A stretch of DNA of 64,000 nucleotides from an uncultured Bacilli bacterium (GCA_944376605.1 CALWDE010000002.1:86645-150644), one strand, 5' to 3'; positions 53,921 through 63,202 are shown, counted from the stretch's first letter. Notes: generated by a model from the sequence alone, not told the origin. Translations and numbers: made by a program.

Positions 53921-55427
53921 TGGTAGCTATCTCTACCATATGCTTCGAGTTGCTTTTACTAGTCTTTCTTTTAACGAAAGTTATTTAAACGATATCAACA
54001 CTTTTCCTGTGAGTGATAAAGATACTGGCTCAAACATGAAAAGGACTTTTCAACGAGGACTACTTTCGACAAGTGAGACACTAAAGGCGGGCAGCACTCT
54101 CTCTAGTTTTGCAGAAAGCATGTCGATGAATAGCTACGGGAATAGTGGCTTTATTCTTTCGCAATATTTTTTAGGTCTTAGCGAATACCTTAGAGAAAAG
54201 GAAATTATAACAATAGAAGATTTTTTGAAGGCAATTGTTCATGCTTATCAGGTAGCGTACGCTGCTGTAGTAAACCCAATGGAAGGAACAATGCTTACGG
54301 TTATGCGTGAAGGGGCAAAAAAGGCGATTGAGGAGTTTTCTAATAGCGAAGAAAAAACATTCGAAAACTTCTTCCGGCTTTTTAGCCACAACATTTTTTT
54401 GAGTGTGCTAGAAACTCATTCCCAAATGAAACTTTTAGAAAGCAATAATGTTGTCGATAGTGGTGCGCTAGGGTTTTATCTAGTTATTGATGGCATGAAA
54501 AAATCGTTTTACGAGGAAGAGCCCTATTTTAATTGTCACGAAAGTCCTCTTTTACCAAAACGATATAGAGATGCAGATAATCCTCTTACTTTTTTCCGTT
54601 ATTGCACGGAGTTTAGTATCTATCTAAACGAACAGAAGGATAAGGATTATTACTCTAACCTTTTAAAAGGGCGAGGTGATTCTGCCGCAATTGCTATTAT
54701 CGAAAATGTTCTTAAAGTTCATATTCATACAAACACTCCCGATAGTGTCATCCATGAGTTCCAAAAATTAGGAAAATTAGTTTTTACGAAAGTAGATGAT
54801 TTATTTGAAACACCTGAGTTTAGCCGCTTAAAGAGAAAGAAACATTTTGATTATGCAGTAATTTGTTTTACTCATGGCGATCAATCTTCGCTTTTACTTG
54901 AACGTCTTGGAGCAGACGCAGCCTTTCCACTCCCAAAAGATTACACTGTGAAGGAAGAAGAGTTAAAAAAATTACTTGAACCATACGAGAATAAAAATGT
55001 TGTCTTTTATTGTGCGGATAAGCGCGTTCAAGAAATGCTAAAAAACATGATTTGGTGGGGTGGGAGTTTATATAAAAACTTTTTCATTGTTGAATGCAAT
55101 GGATTTGTAAATACTTTCTTTAAATTAGCTTCTTCCATGTTTGAGGAGACTTTTGCTGCTTTTAAAAAGCGGTGTAAAGTTTTAGATAAAATTAAAAATA
55201 CAGAACTTACCATCAGAGCAAGAGATCATCTCCTTGAACAGTTACAGGTATCTTTATCACCTCGCCGCCTTGCCAGTTACTCGACTTTGGTTGCTTTTGG
55301 CGGGAAAAACATCAAGCAGGATGACATTGATACCATTACAGAATTTTTCTCTTCTAATCAACAGATTGAGTTTAGTTATTTTCCTGGAGGCCAAGAGGAC
55401 TCTCTTTTTGTTATTGGAGCAATGTGA
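53892..55427 (+). CDS. FakA-like fatty acid kinase (DAK2 domain protein)
   Basis: A 511-residue protein of the FakA/YloV family, which phosphorylates fatty acids held by a FakB (DegV) partner to acyl phosphate. The N-terminal DAK2 domain has DINTFPVSDKDTGSNMKRT (metal and ATP site), NSYGNSGFILSQ, MEGTMLTVMREGAK and SNNVVDSGALGFYL. The middle and C-terminal domains end in FSYFPGGQEDSLFVIG, like the conserved GGQP end of FakA. A DegV protein lies 3 kb downstream in the same run. It overlaps the GT32 gene by 29 bases and shares four bases with the next. Role in this cluster is inferred. Confidence 0.82.
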   Translation: MTIKQVNYIDGSYLYHMLRVAFTSLSFNESYLNDINTFPVSDKDTGSNMKRTFQRGLLSTSETLKAGSTLSSFAESMSMNSYGNSGFILSQYFLGLSEYLREKEIITIEDFLKAIVHAYQVAYAAVVNPMEGTMLTVMREGAKKAIEEFSNSEEKTFENFFRLFSHNIFLSVLETHSQMKLLESNNVVDSGALGFYLVIDGMKKSFYEEEPYFNCHESPLLPKRYRDADNPLTFFRYCTEFSIYLNEQKDKDYYSNLLKGRGDSAAIAIIENVLKVHIHTNTPDSVIHEFQKLGKLVFTKVDDLFETPEFSRLKRKKHFDYAVICFTHGDQSSLLLERLGADAAFPLPKDYTVKEEELKKLLEPYENKNVVFYCADKRVQEMLKNMIWWGGSLYKNFFIVECNGFVNTFFKLASSMFEETFAAFKKRCKVLDKIKNTELTIRARDHLLEQLQVSLSPRRLASYSTLVAFGGKNIKQDDIDTITEFFSSNQQIEFSYFPGGQEDSLFVIGAM

Positions 55428-55432
55428 CGAAT

Positions 55433-57335
55433 ATGAAACGGTACTGGGCGATTGTAAAAAAAGATTTGGCACAGCTTAGGGAATCAAAAAGAGAATTAAA
55501 AGATATTTATAAAATTGCTTTTTCTCATAAAAAAATGATTGCTTATGAGCAGTTAGTGAATCAGCAAATGGAATCCATGAGTTATGAGGAGCTTGCACGG
55601 CGTATTGAGCACTTTGCAAGTTACCTTCATAACACATATCCTTCCTCTTCTGGAGAATATATCGCGATTGACTTACCAAACTCTCCTTCCTTCCTTATCG
55701 CCTTTTGGGGAAGTTTAATGGCCGGGTATTCGCCATATTTGGTGAATTCTTATTATCCTTTTTCTCTTCGAAACTCGCTTCTTAAAAGACTATCTATATC
55801 AAAAATTATTACTTTATCGGAACAATACAATGCTTACTTTCAATGTATCTCTATTCCTACGTTCTTAGAAACTGAGCATGAAACACCAAAAGAGGAATGG
55901 TGGTCAAATAGATTTGCTCTTTCTTCCTCTTACACTGGTATGGAGGCAAAGATTGTTGTATATGATGGTGCTTCTGTTGCGGCAGAAATTGAAAACAGTG
56001 ATGCAATTCTCGAAAAAAATAGCTGGTTTATGCAGGATTTTCATGGCGAGATAAAAATTGCCGCTATTCTTCCTTTTTTCCATATATTTGGAATTATGGT
56101 CTCCTATTTGTGGTTCGCATTTTATGGAAGAACAATCGTCTTCTTTCATGATTTATCGCCATTAACGATTCGTTCTACCATTATAAGACACGGAATCACA
56201 CATATTTTTGCGCCTCCTATCTTATTTGGGCGACTATTTGATGAGATAGAGAAAGGTGTAACCAAATTAGGTTCAAAAAAGAAAAAACAATTTCATCACG
56301 CAATTGATTTCATTGCTAAAGTGGGTGATTTTTCTCCAAGATTATCGCTATTTCTCTCAAGAATACTTCTGAAAGAAGTTCGTTTACAAGCCTTTGGAGA
56401 ATCTCCTCGTTTTATGATTTCTGGCGGTGCTAGTATTAAAAAAAGAAGTATTAAAGACGATTAACGCAATTGGTTATCCTCTTTTTAATGGATACGGAAC
56501 AACAGAAACTTCTATCACTGGAGCTAATTTATTTCTTCGCTTTTCAAAAAGAATTGATGGTTCGATTGGTCCCTGTTTTCCTAGCGTTTCCTATTCTTTG
56601 GAAAAAGATGGTACGCTTTTGATTGCTGGAAGTAGTTTGGCAAAAGAAATTCTTTATTTAGATGGTAGAAGGGAACTTATCGATACTTTTCATACGAATG
56701 ACCTTGTAACGAAAAAGGGCCAAACTTATTTTATTGAGGGCCGTTTAAGCGATTTGTTTATTTCTGAAAATGGTGAAAATATTTCTCCTGATTTTATCGA
56801 AGCAGAACTCTGCTTACCTTTAGCAAGTTCTTTTTGCGCTTTAGAACTGGAAGGAAGATTAACGCTTGTGATCGAGTATAGGAAAAATATTCCTTCTTTT
56901 CTCATAGAAAAAGAAGTTAACTCCTTAAAAGAACAACTCGCACATATTTGTTATGGGAAAAATGTAACTAGGCTTTATATCACGAATGACAGTCTAGCAA
57001 ACTCCAATGCGATTAAGGTATCTCGCGTTCAGCTAAAAAAGGCTATCTTAGAAGAAAAAGTTCATCTTTTTCCCATAACAGCATTAAAAAGCGAACAAGC
57101 AGAAGAACCATCCCTTATTTCTCTTATTGAACAGCTTTTCAAAAATAGTTTGAATAAGGATGTTACTGTTTCACCAAATAGTGATTATTTTTTAGATTTA
57201 GGTGGAGATTCTTTAGGTTACTTTTCTCTCGTTATGAGTATTGAAGAAACCTTTGGTGTTCGCTTTGATTTAGAAAAGGAAAGCAATTTGCGCTCGCCTA
57301 ACGCTTTTTATCAAAGAATTAAGGAGAATTTATGA
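55433..57335 (+). pseudogene. Acyl-adenylating enzyme with C-terminal acyl carrier domain, interrupted by a frameshift
   Basis: Two consecutive frames form one ANL-superfamily enzyme plus carrier. The first part (55433-56464) has the N-terminal adenylation region with RFMISGGASIKK. It then shifts at an A7 tract (56438-56444). The second frame continues ...KEVLKTINAIGYPLFNGYGTTET (A5 motif), HTNDLV, IEGRLSDLFISENGENISP and NAIKVSR. A carrier domain at the end has LGGDSLGY for phosphopantetheine. With one A removed the two join to about 634 residues. Fatty acid activation and loading onto its own carrier is implied. It may be a true pseudogene, a phase-variable gene, programmed slippage, or an assembly error. 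The start could also be the GTG at 55424. Confidence 0.75.
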
Positions 57336-58303
57336 AGACCTTTCTTTATTATTTGGCTTTAGTTCTTGGCGCGCCACTTGCACTTATTTTTCTTCACATT
57401 AAGGTGAGCTATGAAGGAGGAGAAAAGTTTTCGCTTCCTAAAGGTGCTATTTTTATTTCGGGGCATAAGAGTTTTTTGGACGCGATTGCTATTGCATATT
57501 TGCTTTTTTATCAACGTCTCTATTTTATTGCTGCGGATTGGTATCATGGTTTTCTTATTGTTTTTAAACCATTTATGTCTTTGCTAGGTGCTGTATTTGT
57601 AAGCCCAACCGGAGAAGGACTCAATTTTTTAGCAAAATGTAAAATTCTTCTGGCCAAACGAAAAAGTCTTTTGATTTTTCCAGAAGGTGATTACGCGCAA
57701 AATAAACATTTATTTGAACTGGGAGAGTTTAAAACTGGATATTTATGGGTAGCCTCTGAAAGTGGAGCACCAATTGTGCCGATAATTTCGGATTTTTCCT
57801 ATAAACCATTTTCTTCTCTTCATTTTATAATTGGTAAATCGATTTATCTTGATTTATCTAGGCGGGAAGATAGCATCGCCAATCATCTTCAACAAGTAAA
57901 TAAGAAGATTCGTCAAAAGTGTCTTTCTTTGTTTTACCTTTTGAAACGAGAGAATTCGAAGCGTATTAAAATGCATTACACCTATAAAAAAATAGAAAAA
58001 GGCGATGTTATTCGCGTTTGGGCTGGTATCTACCATCATTATGGCATCTATTTTGATGATAATCATGTGTTAGAGTTTGGACACGCTGGACAAGATAAAA
58101 ACGAAATAAAAGATGTTCACTTCACTTCATTAACTTCTTTTGCGGGAAATCAAATCCCTGAAGTTAGAATCGTTTCGAAACGAAAACAGCGTTCTATTTC
58201 TGATTTAACATCATATGCAGAAGAGGTATTAGGGCAAAAAGGGTATTCTCTCAAAGAGAATAATTGTCTTGATTTTGCCAACCGCTTAACTTTGGTTATT
58301 TAA
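57332..58303 (+). CDS. PlsC-type acyltransferase fused to an LRAT/NlpC-P60-like domain
   Basis: A 323-residue fusion. Residues 1-200 form a PlsC (1-acylglycerol-3-phosphate acyltransferase) with a membrane helix, the catalytic GHKSFLDA (His45, Asp50: HX4D), FVSPTGEG and FPEGDYAQN. Residues 215-323 form an LRAT-like papain-fold domain: KGDVIRVWAGIYHHYGIYFD (His235/His236), GHAGQ (His251) and KENNCLDFAN (Cys312 in an NC motif). LRAT-type enzymes move acyl groups or cleave acyl esters via the Cys thioester. The fusion suggests that one protein both adds and transfers or removes acyl chains on a lipid. It overlaps the preceding carrier gene by four bases. Confidence 0.8.
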   Translation: MKTFLYYLALVLGAPLALIFLHIKVSYEGGEKFSLPKGAIFISGHKSFLDAIAIAYLLFYQRLYFIAADWYHGFLIVFKPFMSLLGAVFVSPTGEGLNFLAKCKILLAKRKSLLIFPEGDYAQNKHLFELGEFKTGYLWVASESGAPIVPIISDFSYKPFSSLHFIIGKSIYLDLSRREDSIANHLQQVNKKIRQKCLSLFYLLKRENSKRIKMHYTYKKIEKGDVIRVWAGIYHHYGIYFDDNHVLEFGHAGQDKNEIKDVHFTSLTSFAGNQIPEVRIVSKRKQRSISDLTSYAEEVLGQKGYSLKENNCLDFANRLTLVI

Positions 58304-58317
58304 AAGGAGAAAAATAT

Positions 58318-59256
58318 ATGAAAACAAACTATGCCGTACTTACTGATTCTACCAGCGATTTATCGCCTGAGCTTCGTGAGCGTTTTGGAATTGACGATTA
58401 TTTGAGAGGTGTTATTAGTACACCAGAACAAGAAAATGTGGAATGCGATTTAGAAGCAAGAGATGATGCTTATTTTGATAATTTCTACAAAAAATTAAAA
58501 GCAAACCCAAAGGGCTACAAAACTGCGGCTTTAGGTCTTGGGCCCACAAAAATGAGGCTCAGAAGTTGGCTAGAAAAAGGCCTTGACGTTCTTGTAGTTG
58601 TCATTTCAAGTGCCTTGAGTGGAGTTTACAAAATTGTCATGGAAGCTAGCAAAGAACTTTTGAAAGATTTTCCTGAAAGAAAAATATTAGTTCTTGATTC
58701 ACGTCGTTATTCGTTAGGAGTAGGTATTCTTGCTATCAAAGCAGCGGAACATCGTAAGGAAGGTCTCAGCATTGAAGAAAATTACCGCCTTTTAGAAGAG
58801 GAAAGAGATTGTCTCCATCAAATGGGGCCCATTGATGATCTTTATTATGTTGCTAGTAAAGGAAGAATTAGCAATGCAAAAGCATTCTTTGGAACAATCT
58901 TTGGCATTAAACCTATGGGAGATTTTAGTTCCGAAGGGATGGTTCAACCTTTAGGAAAAGTGAACGGCATTGAAAAAACCTACAAAGTCATCATTGAATA
59001 TATGAAAAAGACAATTAAGAATCCTGAAAACCAAATTATCTTAATGTCCCAAACTTTACGCAGAAAGGAAGCGGAAAAAGCGGCGGAGTTAATTCGAAAA
59101 GAAATAAGGCCGCGTGAGGTCATTGTGTCTAATATTTATCCAAATACAGGCATCAATTGTGGTCCAGGTTTATATGTTGCCTTCTATTACGGAACAAAAA
59201 TTGTGGATTTGGAATACGAAAAGAAAGTGTTTGAAGATATTGTTAAAAAATTATGA
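58318..59256 (+). CDS. DegV-family lipid-binding protein (FakB-like)
   Basis: Cytoplasmic fatty-acid-binding partner of FakA; 312 residues. VLTDSTSDLSPEL at the start, VVVISSALSGVYKIV (the SS-LSG fatty acid carboxylate site) and ASKGRISNAKAFFGTIFGIKPM are typical of DegV. The usual HTGPG near the end reads NCGPG, and the first TSQ-like loop reads TAALG, so the carboxylate-binding residues are partly changed. AAGGAG precedes the ATG and it shares four bases with the hydrolase gene. With the kinase at 53892 it should make acyl phosphate; the altered residues may mean another ligand. Confidence 0.8.
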   Translation: MKTNYAVLTDSTSDLSPELRERFGIDDYLRGVISTPEQENVECDLEARDDAYFDNFYKKLKANPKGYKTAALGLGPTKMRLRSWLEKGLDVLVVVISSALSGVYKIVMEASKELLKDFPERKILVLDSRRYSLGVGILAIKAAEHRKEGLSIEENYRLLEEERDCLHQMGPIDDLYYVASKGRISNAKAFFGTIFGIKPMGDFSSEGMVQPLGKVNGIEKTYKVIIEYMKKTIKNPENQIILMSQTLRRKEAEKAAELIRKEIRPREVIVSNIYPNTGINCGPGLYVAFYYGTKIVDLEYEKKVFEDIVKKL

Positions 59257-60200
59257 CTTGGTGGGAAATAACTTTAATTGTCGTTGCAGTATTTCTGATT
59301 GCAAACATATTGATTATGCTTATCGTTGCTCCACATGTGATTTTTTATCACACTGTGTATCGTAATCCTAAAAAGAAACGGACTAGAGAGTGCACGAATT
59401 TAAAGGACGATGACCAAGTCAAGATGTTTGAGGAAGGGATTGCTTGGGCAGAAAAATATCGAGATAAAATAACTAGTCTCGAAATTATCAATGATGGCTT
59501 ATCTTTAAAGGGAGAATACATTGATTTTGGTTCAGAAAAGTGCGCTATCATCCTACAAGGCAGAACCGAATCTCTTCTTTATAGTTATTATTTTGCGGAG
59601 CCTTACGCAGAAAAAGGATATAACATTTTAGTTGTTGATTTGCGCGCGCATGGTCTAAGTGATGGTAAGTATCAAACGGGCGGAATTAAGGAAAGCGAAG
59701 ACATTGTCGCCTGGGTAAACTACATTGAAAAACATTTTCATATTAAGCAGTTTCTTTTCCACGGTATTTGTATTGGTGCGGCTACTGCTATTTACGCTAC
59801 CTTATCTTTACAGGGGGATAGCAAAATTGTGGTCGAAAGGATTATTACGGACGGTTTATATGCCACTTATTTTGAAATTTTTAAGCAAAATTTTGCTTCC
59901 TATAAGAAAAAACCTTTCCCTATGCTATATTTAACTTTTTTCTTAGCTCGTTTATATACAGGTGTGAATTTCTTTAAAAATAAACCCATAGAGGTAGTAA
60001 GCAAAATCAAATGTCCAATTCTCCTCATCTATAGTGAAGAAGATTCCTTTTGCCCGCGCGAAAGTTCTGAAAAAATCTTTGCTAGATGTACCAATCAAGC
60101 GAGCGAGCTCGTTTTCTTTCCCTATGGCCGCCATTCTCACGTACGTTCCAATAACAAGGAGACGTATGATGCGAAAATAAAAGAATTTATCTCTCGATGA
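59253..60200 (+). CDS. Membrane-anchored alpha/beta hydrolase with cysteine at the nucleophile elbow
   Basis: A 315-residue protein with one N-terminal membrane helix (about 5-28), then an alpha/beta hydrolase fold: VVDLRAHGLSDG, the elbow FHGICIGAA with Cys173 where Ser is expected, YSEEDSFCP (acid) and GRHSH (His). A Cys nucleophile, as in dienelactone hydrolase, can favour acyl transfer or thioester chemistry. It shares four bases with the DegV gene. Acting on an acyl lipid or acyl thioester of this pathway is inferred. Confidence 0.78.
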   Translation: MTWWEITLIVVAVFLIANILIMLIVAPHVIFYHTVYRNPKKKRTRECTNLKDDDQVKMFEEGIAWAEKYRDKITSLEIINDGLSLKGEYIDFGSEKCAIILQGRTESLLYSYYFAEPYAEKGYNILVVDLRAHGLSDGKYQTGGIKESEDIVAWVNYIEKHFHIKQFLFHGICIGAATAIYATLSLQGDSKIVVERIITDGLYATYFEIFKQNFASYKKKPFPMLYLTFFLARLYTGVNFFKNKPIEVVSKIKCPILLIYSEEDSFCPRESSEKIFARCTNQASELVFFPYGRHSHVRSNNKETYDAKIKEFISR

Positions 60201-60216
60201 ATAAAAAGGAGAAAAT

Positions 60217-60555
60217 ATGGAAGAATTTGAAAGTTATGATGGTCAATTTCGTGACGGAGATCGCATTTATGTAGACGCACCACTTAAAGACATTATAGAG
60301 GCCGAGAATTATGCCATTACATCAATTGTTCTTGGATCACTATCTATCGTTTTTTCTTTCTTTGTATTTGGGTTTATTCTTGGCATTTTTGCTATCACAA
60401 ACGGGCTACATGCCAAACAAGTTCTAAATAGCAGGCACCATAAATATCATGTAGCAACTGCGGGCATTATTTGTGGTTATGTATCTTTTGGCCTTTCCGC
60501 GCTTTGGCTTGTTTATTATGTTGTGATTATTGTTGCTACCCTTTTAATGGTTTAA
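60217..60555 (+). CDS. Two-helix membrane protein (DUF4190-like)
   Basis: A 112-residue protein with an acidic N-terminus and two or three hydrophobic stretches (about 28-62, 70-110). AITNGLHAKQVL and HVATAGIICGYVSFGLSALW match the style of DUF4190 proteins. AAAGGAG precedes the ATG. Function unknown; may help the neighbouring enzymes at the membrane. Confidence 0.65.
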   Translation: MEEFESYDGQFRDGDRIYVDAPLKDIIEAENYAITSIVLGSLSIVFSFFVFGFILGIFAITNGLHAKQVLNSRHHKYHVATAGIICGYVSFGLSALWLVYYVVIIVATLLMV

Positions 60556-60577
60556 TTACTTTACGATCAAAAACTAA

Positions 60578-61669
60578 ATGAAAAAAATCCTTATACTTAC
60601 TGCTGGCAAAACTGGCGGTCATCGCAGTGCTTCAAACGCTCTTAAAACTGCTCTACTTTCTCTCGATCCTTCTTTAGACATTATTGATTATGACTCAAAT
60701 TGTCTTTTTCTTGGATATAAAGGAGAAGGCGGGGAGCAAGGTTACGTTACGATAACAACACGTTTTCGTGTCCTTTGGAAATTATTCTTTGAATTTACTT
60801 CCTTTTTTCACACTCTCTCTAATTTCTTCCTTTATCAAGCAATTCATCATCGCTTTTCTCTTCTTTTAAAAGAAAGTAAACCTGATATTGTTATTTCTCT
60901 TCATCCGTGTTTTGTGGCTTCTGCACGTAAAGTGCTAAGCAAATTTGGAAACATTCCCTTTTATGTTGTTGTTCTTGATCCCATGAAACATTCCCATTTA
61001 TGGAGAGATAAGAAAGCGGATCTTACCTTTTTACCAACTTCAGAAACAAAAGATGCATTTCTTCGTGCGGGTTTTTGTAAGGACAAACTTATGCAATCTG
61101 GTTTTCCTTTAAGCCCCCTGCTTTCTTTTACCTCAGAAGAGAAAAAACAAAGAAAACGCCTTCTTTTTGTGAACCCAAGTCAACGCGGACTTCGCGCGAC
61201 AAGAAAGCTGATAGAAGCTGCACTACTTTTTGACGTCGATATTGATGTGGTAACAGGGAGCGATGGTCATTTGAAAGAGTATTTAGAGAAACATCTTCCC
61301 AAAAGAGAAGGATTACATATTTTTGGTTATGTTCATGACATGAATGCCCGTTTGCAACAGGCAGATATTTTGCTAACCAAGGCAGGGCCAAATATCATGT
61401 TTGAGGCCATTGCTGCTGGAACTCCAATTATTTTTACAGGTCATCTTCTTGGGCAGGAAGAGAAAAATTCTCTTTATGCAGTAAAAAGAGGTTATGGAGT
61501 GGTTGCAGAAACTCCCAAAACCCTTACTTTTTATTTAAAGAAGTTTCTTCTAGAAGAGGAACGCGCTTTAAGTGAGATGCGAGAAAAAGAAAAACAGTGT
61601 CCTGATATTTATGGGGCAATAAAGATTGCTGAAGTAGTGATTCAAAAATTAAAAGAGGAAAGGGATTAA
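60578..61669 (+). CDS. GT28-type glycolipid glycosyltransferase (MGDG/UgtP-like)
   Basis: A 363-residue GT-B enzyme. The N-terminal loop LTAGKTGGHRSASNALK resembles the glycine loop of monogalactosyl- and diglucosyl-diacylglycerol synthases, followed by PDIVISLHPCFVASARKV. The nucleotide-sugar-binding C-terminal motif is LLTKAGPNIMFEAIAAGTP with GQEEKN. It should transfer hexose from a UDP- or GDP-sugar to a diacylglycerol-type lipid at the membrane surface. Two bases before the next gene. This is the best evidence that the cluster makes a glycolipid. Confidence 0.82.
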   Translation: MKKILILTAGKTGGHRSASNALKTALLSLDPSLDIIDYDSNCLFLGYKGEGGEQGYVTITTRFRVLWKLFFEFTSFFHTLSNFFLYQAIHHRFSLLLKESKPDIVISLHPCFVASARKVLSKFGNIPFYVVVLDPMKHSHLWRDKKADLTFLPTSETKDAFLRAGFCKDKLMQSGFPLSPLLSFTSEEKKQRKRLLFVNPSQRGLRATRKLIEAALLFDVDIDVVTGSDGHLKEYLEKHLPKREGLHIFGYVHDMNARLQQADILLTKAGPNIMFEAIAAGTPIIFTGHLLGQEEKNSLYAVKRGYGVVAETPKTLTFYLKKFLLEEERALSEMREKEKQCPDIYGAIKIAEVVIQKLKEERD

Positions 61670-61670
61670 T

Positions 61671-62969
61671 ATGGAAGAGATATGTTCTATCGTCCTTTAT
61701 CTTTATTTTGGATTACTTGCGCTATTTCTCCTTTTATACTTTCCACGCATTTTGTTTTATTTTGCTGCTTTTTTGCCTATAAAGAGAGTTACTAACGCCA
61801 AGAAAAACCATCTTGCAGTAGTTGTGGCCGCAAAAAGAGAAGGAAAAATTGTAGAAGGCGTGCTTTCTTCCTTAAGGAACCAAGATTACGATCCTGCATA
61901 CTTCGATATTTATGTGATTGTTGACGGAAAGGATGATCCGACCGCTGTTTTTGCTTCTTCTTATCAAAATATAGAGGTGATTAATGTTCCGAATCAAAAG
62001 AATAAGGGAGAAGCGTTAGACGGAGGTTTAAAAGCAATTTTGCATAAGAAAGCAAATTACTATGACGCTTATGTTTTTATTGACGCGGACAATATTGCTT
62101 CTAGAGATTTTTTGACAGAAATGAATAATGCTCTTGCGCTTGATAAGCAGATTGTGATTGGAAAAAAGCTAATTAAGAATTTCTTTTCTAATTTATCTTC
62201 TTCCCGCTCATATAGTTCTGATTCTACATCTCTTACCTATACCCAAATTGATGATTTAGGGAATAGGGCAAGAGATTTGTTAGACGCGCCTATTACTCTA
62301 GTAGGAACTGGTATGATGGTTCGAAAGGATGTGATTGAACTTAACAATGGATGGCCATATCGAAGTCTTACGGAAGATTATGAACTAGGCGCGGATGCTA
62401 TCGTAAAAGGATGGACATCTTATTACTATCCTTACGCTAAAGTGTATACGGAAGAGGCAACTAGTGCCAAAGGGGCATATCGACGTAGAATTCGGTGGAT
62501 AAAAGGATATAGCCAAGTCCATTCTCGATATAGAAAAAAGATATGGAAGAAGAAATTTCCACGAGGGAAAAATTGGATTAAGTTTGGTTATGTATTTGGA
62601 CGCCTTCCTGTTTATGGTATCTTTGGCACTTCATTTTTAACTTCTTTTGTTGGTCTCATTCTTCTTATTACAGCAGGTTTTCTCGGAGCGAATTATCAAA
62701 TTGCGCTTTTGCTTTTTCTTTTACCTCTTGCAATTAGTTACATTTTACTTACTCTTTTTAATCTCATAGCAGTCCTTGCCGATCGAGATAATTTACCTAT
62801 AGGCATTTTAGGAAAGATTTCCCTTATCACACTATCACCATTTTATAATTTGACTTATCTACCGATATACTTAACGTGTTTATTTACTCCTTATGATTAT
62901 TTTACTTGGGAAAAAACTCCAAGAATTCCGTTTGAGGAAAGAAAAAATAAGAAAGAAGAAAAGAAATAA
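61671..62969 (+). CDS. Membrane GT2 glycosyltransferase
   Basis: A 432-residue processive-type glycosyltransferase: an N-terminal membrane helix, catalytic domain with VVVAAKREGKIVEGVL, IDADN (DxD), VGTGMMVR, LTEDYELGADA (TED base) and RRRIRWIKG (in place of QxxRW), then two to three C-terminal helices (about 320-410). Similar to cellulose-synthase-like and NodC/IcaA-type enzymes. It can extend a glycan on a lipid made by the preceding gene. Last gene of the plus-strand block. Confidence 0.85.
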   Translation: MEEICSIVLYLYFGLLALFLLLYFPRILFYFAAFLPIKRVTNAKKNHLAVVVAAKREGKIVEGVLSSLRNQDYDPAYFDIYVIVDGKDDPTAVFASSYQNIEVINVPNQKNKGEALDGGLKAILHKKANYYDAYVFIDADNIASRDFLTEMNNALALDKQIVIGKKLIKNFFSNLSSSRSYSSDSTSLTYTQIDDLGNRARDLLDAPITLVGTGMMVRKDVIELNNGWPYRSLTEDYELGADAIVKGWTSYYYPYAKVYTEEATSAKGAYRRRIRWIKGYSQVHSRYRKKIWKKKFPRGKNWIKFGYVFGRLPVYGIFGTSFLTSFVGLILLITAGFLGANYQIALLLFLLPLAISYILLTLFNLIAVLADRDNLPIGILGKISLITLSPFYNLTYLPIYLTCLFTPYDYFTWEKTPRIPFEERKNKKEEKK

Positions 62970-63090
62970 ATGTTTTCTAACCTTCCTTATCGAAATCGGA
63001 AAAATGACACCATTTCTTGTTACTTTCTTATTGAAGGAAGAGGAAGAAAGGGGTAATATCCCGCTTGCCGATTTGATAGAGGCAATAGAT

Positions 63091-63167
63091 GCGCTAGTAG
63101 CTCAGCTGGATAGAGTATCAGACTACGAATCTGAGGGTCGCGGGTTCGAATCCTGCCTAGCGCGCCA
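63091..63167 (+). tRNA. tRNA-Arg (anticodon ACG)
   Basis: Acceptor GCGCTAG/CTAGCGC, anticodon stem TCAGA/TCTGA around CTACGAA, T arm GCGGG with TTCGAAT, discriminator G and encoded CCA. The A34 anticodon should be edited to inosine and read CGU, CGC and CGA. Confidence 0.95.
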
Positions 63168-63179
63168 TGATGTAAAAAT

Positions 63180-63202
63180 TGCCGAGATTATCGGCATTTT
63201 TT
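63180..63202 (+). terminator. Terminator of tRNA-Arg(ACG)
   Basis: TGCCGA and TCGGCA pair around GATTA, followed by six T residues. The right arm through the T-run and the next 17 bases match the tRNA-Gln terminator at 33370. Confidence 0.85.
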
